Assembly (NCBI GenBank): GCA_013288465.1
Contig: JABDBT010000018.1
Span: 1-27,964, forward strand
Source of the DNA: Bacteroidota bacterium
Lineage (GTDB): Bacteria; Bacteroidota; Bacteroidia; Sphingobacteriales; Sphingobacteriaceae
Direction: 5' to 3'
DNA length: 27,964 nucleotides
Part shown: positions 24,690 through 27,964 of the stretch, piece after piece
Position numbering within the stretch: position 1 is the first letter of the stretch
How the letters are laid out: each line of letters starts with the position of its first letter
Made by a program: the position numbers and the translations under genes
The notes under the pieces: generated by a model
Seen by the model: the letters and a program-made list of their open reading frames with translations, nothing else
Told to the model about the DNA's origin: nothing
Database searches by the model: none

Positions 24690-25457
24690 ATGAAAAAGAT
24701 ATTTTTAATACTTGCCTTCTTTATTTTCATGGTCGCCCCGCTGTTAGCCCAGCAGGCGCATTTTATTACAAGCGGGACTATTGAATATGAAAAAAGGGTA
24801 AATATGTATGCTGTTATTAAAAGCAGCCTAAACCCAAAAAGTGTGTACGATAAAGCAGATTTTGAAAGTTACCAAAATAAGTTTCCGCAATTTAAAAAGC
24901 TAAAAAGCACTTTAAGTTTTGGCGGAAACAAAACCTTATTCACCCCGGCAGTCGCCGAAGATAATTCATCACAGTTTTGGTATGATGTGTTTGCAAGCCA
25001 GCCAAATATTACTTATTCCGACTTAAAAAGCCGCTCAACTGCTATTTCCAAAGAGATTTATAACGAAGATCTTTTACTGACGGATACCATGCGCAAAATA
25101 AGGTGGAAGATAACCGACGAAACCCGCGAAATTGCCGGTTATACCTGCCGCCGCGCCGATGGCATCATGATGGATTCTATATATATTGTGGCCTTCTATA
25201 CCAATAAGATACCCGTTTTTGGCGGGCCGGAATCGTTTAACGGCCTACCCGGTATGATATTACAAGTTTCGTTACCGCATGATAATATTACCTGGATGGC
25301 CACTAAAGTAACCGAAGCTGACGTGCCCGGAAACACGATAATCCCGCCTAAAAAAGGCAAGCCGATGAACAGGAAGCAACTTTATGATGCGGTTAAGATC
25401 TTCATGAAGAACTGGGGTAAGGATGGAAAAGTAGAAATGAAGTTGTTTTTGCTGTAA
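24690..25457 (+). CDS. GLPGLI family protein
   Basis: A 255-residue exported protein. The signal peptide (1-20) has a hydrophobic core FLILAFFIFMVAPLLA. TSGTIEYEKRVNMY (about 27-40) is the usual first strand. The mid-part carries WKITDETREIAGYTCRRADG (139-158) and the family hallmark FNGLPGMILQV (183-193), a variant of GLPGLI. GLPGLI proteins are Bacteroidota periplasmic or surface proteins of unknown function that are often encoded next to beta-barrel receptors, as here (5-nt spacing). The pair was probably moved and is regulated together. A long hairpin repeat starts 5 nt after the stop. Confidence 0.9.
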   Translation: MKKIFLILAFFIFMVAPLLAQQAHFITSGTIEYEKRVNMYAVIKSSLNPKSVYDKADFESYQNKFPQFKKLKSTLSFGGNKTLFTPAVAEDNSSQFWYDVFASQPNITYSDLKSRSTAISKEIYNEDLLLTDTMRKIRWKITDETREIAGYTCRRADGIMMDSIYIVAFYTNKIPVFGGPESFNGLPGMILQVSLPHDNITWMATKVTEADVPGNTIIPPKKGKPMNRKQLYDAVKIFMKNWGKDGKVEMKLFLL

Positions 25458-25462
25458 AATTT

Positions 25463-25537
25463 GAATATGGAACATCGAATATGGAACACCGAATAATGAA
25501 GTTACTTCAGCGTTCATTATTCGATGTTCCATATTTC
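25463..25537. repeat. 14-nt tandem repeat that folds into a 23-bp near-perfect hairpin
   Basis: Two 14-nt units begin at 25463 and 25477 (GAATATGGAACATC and GAATATGGAACACC), followed by GAATAATGAA. The right arm (25513-25535) is the reverse complement of 25478-25500 with one mismatch and a 12-nt loop. It sits between convergent genes, 5 nt from the GLPGLI stop. It lacks a T tract, so it is not a standard terminator. Confidence 0.75.
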
Positions 25538-25555
25538 TTTCTATTCACCACTCAC

Positions 25556-26062
25556 CTACCTGTACTTCATTGCAGCCTTATTAAAGCCGCGCCTTAGTAT
25601 TCCAATTTGGCCGATGGTATAAGCCTGGTGATGATTGATAAAGGCCCATAACCCGGCCAAAGTATTGTCAAACGGGGCAATAGGATGCGGTATGGCAACT
25701 ACGCTATCCAGCGCCGCGTCAGGCAGGTTTTCTAATCCGGCCCTTATTGCAGGTGATGTTTCGTTCCATTTGTTTTTGATGTCGTCTAAGGTCGGCATTT
25801 CGCTTTTAGGGGCGTTACGGTCCGCTTCTGTTGCACCTTCGCCTGACATAAAATGATCAACCCACGGAATTACTACCTGGGCACCCCCCATGCGGACTAA
25901 ATTGCCCTGCGCCCATAACAGGTGCCCGGCAAGCCATTTAATACTATTCATCGGGTCGGCTACACTTTGGTTAGCTTCATCGTCGCTGATATCCGCAATA
26001 ACATTGTTAAATAACAGGTTATGCAGGTCATACTGGGCAAGTAATTGTTTTTTTGCTGACAT
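25556..26062 (-). CDS. DinB-like family protein
   Basis: The 168-residue protein fits the DinB/YfiT four-helix bundle: LLAQYDLHNLLF at the start, SIKWLAGHLLWAQGN (40-54) with His47, and NHHQAYTIGQIGILRRGF (143-160) with His144/His145. These three histidines are the usual metal ligands. Family members include metal-dependent thiol (bacillithiol or mycothiol) transferases and stress-induced proteins; the substrate here is unknown. The family is cytosolic. A 24-nt tandem repeat lies 6 nt upstream of its ATG. It converges with the GLPGLI gene across a hairpin repeat. Confidence 0.87.
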   Translation of the reverse strand: MSAKKQLLAQYDLHNLLFNNVIADISDDEANQSVADPMNSIKWLAGHLLWAQGNLVRMGGAQVVIPWVDHFMSGEGATEADRNAPKSEMPTLDDIKNKWNETSPAIRAGLENLPDAALDSVVAIPHPIAPFDNTLAGLWAFINHHQAYTIGQIGILRRGFNKAAMKYR

Positions 26063-26068
26063 GGATAT

Positions 26069-26140
26069 TGAATTATTGAGTAATTGAATTTATGAATTAT
26101 TGAGTAGTTGAGTTGACGAATTATTGAATTGATAATTTAC
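26069..26140. repeat. three tandem 24-nt units with 8-nt substructure
   Basis: Units begin at 26069, 26093 and 26117, each opening with TGAATTAT or CGAATTAT. TGAATTATTGAGTA is identical in the first two. Within each unit an 8-nt TGAnTnAT-like step recurs. The array lies 6 nt from the DinB-like start codon, so it occupies that gene's leader or promoter region. Confidence 0.7.
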
Positions 26141-26188
26141 CTCACGTTTTCAAACTGTTAGTTGATATAGCCATTTCACCCATGCGAA

Positions 26189-26218
26189 ACTAATCTCTAA
26201 TCAACTAATCTCTAATCT
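26189..26218. repeat. 15-nt tandem repeat overlapping a stop codon
   Basis: ACTAATCTCTAATCA (26189-26203) is followed by a second copy (26204-26218, one change), each made of CTAATCT-like heptads. The TAG stop of the cytochrome gene (26214-26212) is supplied by the repeat. Confidence 0.6.
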
Positions 26219-26889
26219 CTGTCACCGCCCCCATTTATCATGTCCGAAACAACCCCTTTACTATCTTTTCTCTCGCCCAAAAACACACCGGCTAAATGCA
26301 CCGCTATAAAGGCCAGCACCAGGTACATGCAAAAGCCATGCACGCTTTTAACAGAAGACCGTATAGCTTTATAGGGCGCAAAGAAATCTTCAAACGCCAG
26401 GAACAAACCGGTTGTTACCATTATAAGTAGTAGCAGGTAAAATACGGTATAAATAAGTTTTACAACCAATTCATGCGTAGCCTGCTCGCGTTGTTTTTTG
26501 GTTGCGTTGAAGCTACCCCAGGCGTTTTTAAGCGTACGGATAAACTTCTGATCAGCCACCTGGAAAAACTCTAAGATGATCCTGAACAATAGCAAGGCAG
26601 CCAGCCCATAACCAAAGTAAATATGAATATCCCATACCTTGTCGCCCAAAGCATGGGCAACGGCCTTAGCCTGGTTATCAGTAGGCTGTGCGCCTGCTTT
26701 TTGCAGCTCGGTTTTAATAACGGGAGCAATGTTCCTGCTTTTTAAAAGTGTCGAATTTAATAGAACGGTGAGCAATGACCCCGAAATAACCAGCATATTG
26801 ACCCAATGCCATAAGCGCAGGGATGACGAGTAAGGTTTAATTTTTTCGGAATGTTGTATTTCCCTTTTGGTGGGTTCTATAGTAGCCAT
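26212..26889 (-). CDS. cytochrome b561/b6-type membrane cytochrome
   Basis: The 225-residue protein has four membrane helices (about 30-46, 86-108, 143-165, 183-204). Histidines fit the b-heme ligands of the Ni/Fe-hydrogenase/cytochrome b561 family: His28 (LRLWHWVNM), His89 (WDIHIYFGYG), His184 (VHGFCMYL) and His198 (AVHLAGVFLGE). Such proteins carry electrons between the quinone pool and a periplasmic or partner redox protein. No hydrogenase or other partner is in the window, so the partner is unknown. The start is ATG 26889. The gene is divergent from the two-component system, and the 238-bp gap between them holds inverted binding-site-like repeats. Confidence 0.87.
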   Translation of the reverse strand: MATIEPTKREIQHSEKIKPYSSSLRLWHWVNMLVISGSLLTVLLNSTLLKSRNIAPVIKTELQKAGAQPTDNQAKAVAHALGDKVWDIHIYFGYGLAALLLFRIILEFFQVADQKFIRTLKNAWGSFNATKKQREQATHELVVKLIYTVFYLLLLIMVTTGLFLAFEDFFAPYKAIRSSVKSVHGFCMYLVLAFIAVHLAGVFLGERKDSKGVVSDMINGGGDRD

Positions 26890-27008
26890 ATCAATTAATT
26901 AAGCGTTCATTTGTGTTGTAACTGTTAATCATACCCAGTTTAATCAAAGCATCAAAGCTACATTATAAGGTACTACATAAGTTGCTGCCAGTTGTTTTAA
27001 AACTATCA

Positions 27009-27099
27009 GCAAACTTTGTAGTAATGTTGAAGATTAAGGTTATCGTTAAAACATTGATGTACTTTAAGATGTCCGCTTCAAAGTTGCTACAAAGTTTGC
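27009..27099. promoter_or_regulatory. inverted pair of 24-bp sites upstream of the response regulator
   Basis: The right site (27076-27099) contains direct half-sites TTCAAAGTTGC and TACAAAGTTTGC about 11 nt apart, the tandem layout bound by OmpR/PhoB-type regulators. The left site (27009-27032) is its reverse complement at 21 of 24 positions, including 12 consecutive bases. A weaker related half (CTACATAAGTTGC) is at 26973. Confidence 0.6.
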
Positions 27100-27102
27100 C
27101 GT

Positions 27103-27110
27103 TATGTTTA
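27103..27110 (+). promoter_or_regulatory. -7 box of the two-component operon
   Basis: TATGTTTA matches TAnnTTTG at seven of eight positions, 17 nt before the TTG start. There is no -33 TTTG; the binding-like repeat ends 3 nt upstream, which would suit activator-dependent transcription. Confidence 0.4.
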
Positions 27111-27127
27111 TTTAAAAAAACAACACA

Positions 27128-27799
27128 TTGAAACTGCTGATCGTTGAAGACGAGAAAGACCTGCGTGAAAATATAGAATCGTATTTTACCGATGAGGGCA
27201 ATATTTGTGAAAGCTGTAATGACCTTAAATCGGCAATAGATAAGGTAACTATTTATACTTACGATTGTATCCTGCTTGATCTGGGCTTGCCCGACGGGGA
27301 AGGGTTTACATTACTAAACTATTTAAAGGCCAACCATAAAAACGATGGCGTATTAATTCTTTCTGCAAGAAACTCTATTGACGATAAAGTTAAAGGCCTG
27401 AATGATGGCGCTGATGATTACCTTATAAAGCCTTTTCACCTGTCTGAATTAAAAGCGCGGGTGGAATCAATTTTCAGGCGAAAAACCTTCAATGGTGATA
27501 AGATATTAGTTTATGACCTTGTAAATATCGACCTGATTGGAAGAGAAGTTACTGCCAATAATATACCGGTTGAACTAACACGAAAAGAATATGACCTACT
27601 TATATATTTTATAGCAAACAAGGGTAAAAGGATTTCGCGAAACGCTATTGCCGAACATTTATGGGGTGATGAGATTGATATGGCTGATAATTTTGATTTC
27701 ATATATACGCACATTAAGAATTTACGAAGAAAGCTGTTCGATGTTACTAAAAAAGACTACATAAAATCTATTTATGGCATTGGATACAAGTTTTTATAA
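27128..27799 (+). CDS. OmpR/PhoB-family response regulator, TTG start
   Basis: The 223-residue protein starts with TTG at 27128: KLLIVEDE must sit at the N-terminus and the only upstream in-phase ATG-like site runs into a stop. The receiver (1-115) has the acidic pocket VEDE (7-9), phosphoacceptor Asp51 in LLDLGLPDGEGF, Ser79 and Lys101 in DDYLIKPF. The DNA-binding winged helix (about 125-223) shows LTRKEYDLLIYF, GKRISRNAIAEHLWG and IYTHIKNLRRKL, ending KSIYGIGYKF. It regulates transcription when phosphorylated by the kinase that starts 3 nt downstream. Repeats upstream suggest autoregulation. The signal is unknown. Confidence 0.93.
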   Translation: MKLLIVEDEKDLRENIESYFTDEGNICESCNDLKSAIDKVTIYTYDCILLDLGLPDGEGFTLLNYLKANHKNDGVLILSARNSIDDKVKGLNDGADDYLIKPFHLSELKARVESIFRRKTFNGDKILVYDLVNIDLIGREVTANNIPVELTRKEYDLLIYFIANKGKRISRNAIAEHLWGDEIDMADNFDFIYTHIKNLRRKLFDVTKKDYIKSIYGIGYKFL

Positions 27800-27802
27800 T
27801 TT

Positions 27803-27964
27803 ATGAAATTAGCCTATCATTATAATAAAGCCAGTATCATAATTGCCGTATCAGTATTGTTGATAGGTGGGTTAATTTATTATTTTTCCATTCGTTACAT
27901 CGCCAATGATCAGCTCGACAGGGATCTAACCGAAGAGATTGACGAGGTAAAGGTTTATATTAAC
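27803..27964 (+). CDS. sensor histidine kinase, N-terminal fragment
   Basis: An ATG at 27803 opens a frame that is still open at the right edge (54 codons). The visible part holds one membrane helix (about 11-28, ASIIIAVSVLLIGGLIYYF) and then a short charged sensor start (NDQLDRDLTEEIDEV). This is the normal beginning of a two-component sensor kinase. The catalytic domains lie outside the window. The overlap in position with the response regulator (3-nt gap) makes it the cognate kinase; this is inferred from context, since no kinase motif is visible. Confidence 0.75.
   Translation, partial: MKLAYHYNKASIIIAVSVLLIGGLIYYFSIRYIANDQLDRDLTEEIDEVKVYIN

Noticed and set aside
25463..25537. Rho-independent terminator
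   Set aside because: The hairpin is long but AT-rich with a tandem arm and no T tract on either side, so I list it as a repeat.
26069..26218. CRISPR array
   Set aside because: Units are 7-24 nt and directly adjacent with no unique spacers, and no cas gene is near.

Overview
The window reads as a chromosomal segment of a Bacteroidota member of the family Sphingobacteriaceae, most like Mucilaginibacter or Pedobacter. The evidence is the gene content: a type IX secretion cargo with a gliding-motility-type C-terminal domain, a GLPGLI protein paired with an outer-membrane beta-barrel receptor, DUF2911 and DUF3810 proteins, and a BlaI/M56 pair. Several promoter -7 boxes also fit the Bacteroidota pattern TAnnTTTG, and most genes lack a Shine-Dalgarno. 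The assignment is inference; no rRNA or tRNA was seen, and no plasmid, phage, CRISPR or insertion-sequence gene was recognised.

Layout. 1-5200: a MacB-type ABC permease running off the left edge (-), a LOG-family nucleotide hydrolase (+), adenine deaminase (-), a pirin (-) with a clear terminator, and a possible 52-residue membrane peptide. 5185-11460: a large secreted beta-helix/SprB-repeat protein (-), a metallophosphoesterase (+), an ArsR-type regulator behind a 24-bp perfect palindrome, a small conserved protein, a 476-bp gap full of RNA-like inverted repeats, and a VOC protein. 11473-17549: an AdiC-like transporter and a four-helix membrane protein (-), a Tat-exported acetamidase/formamidase (-), an unknown protein plus thioredoxin operon (+), a DUF3810 membrane metalloprotease-like protein (-) and DUF2911 (-). 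17550-19467: an orphan small-RNA candidate and a GT39-like glycosyltransferase. 19607-25457: BlaI-type repressor, M56 membrane protease, beta-barrel receptor and GLPGLI protein. 25556-27964: DinB-like protein (-), a b-type cytochrome (-), and a two-component system (+) whose kinase runs off the right edge.

The strongest system-level signal is at 19607-25457. Dyads with ATAACT/AGTTAT arms and an 8-nt spacer overlap the blaI promoter, and a related dyad overlaps the receptor promoter with the same offset to the -7 box. This suggests that BlaI, relieved by the M56 protease, controls an envelope receptor/GLPGLI unit rather than a beta-lactamase.

The second theme is intergenic repeats. At least seven short, mostly 7/8-nt-periodic or inverted elements lie almost flush against stop codons (one against a start codon). 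Two of them (13272 and 16838) are homologous copies of one roughly 150-bp element.
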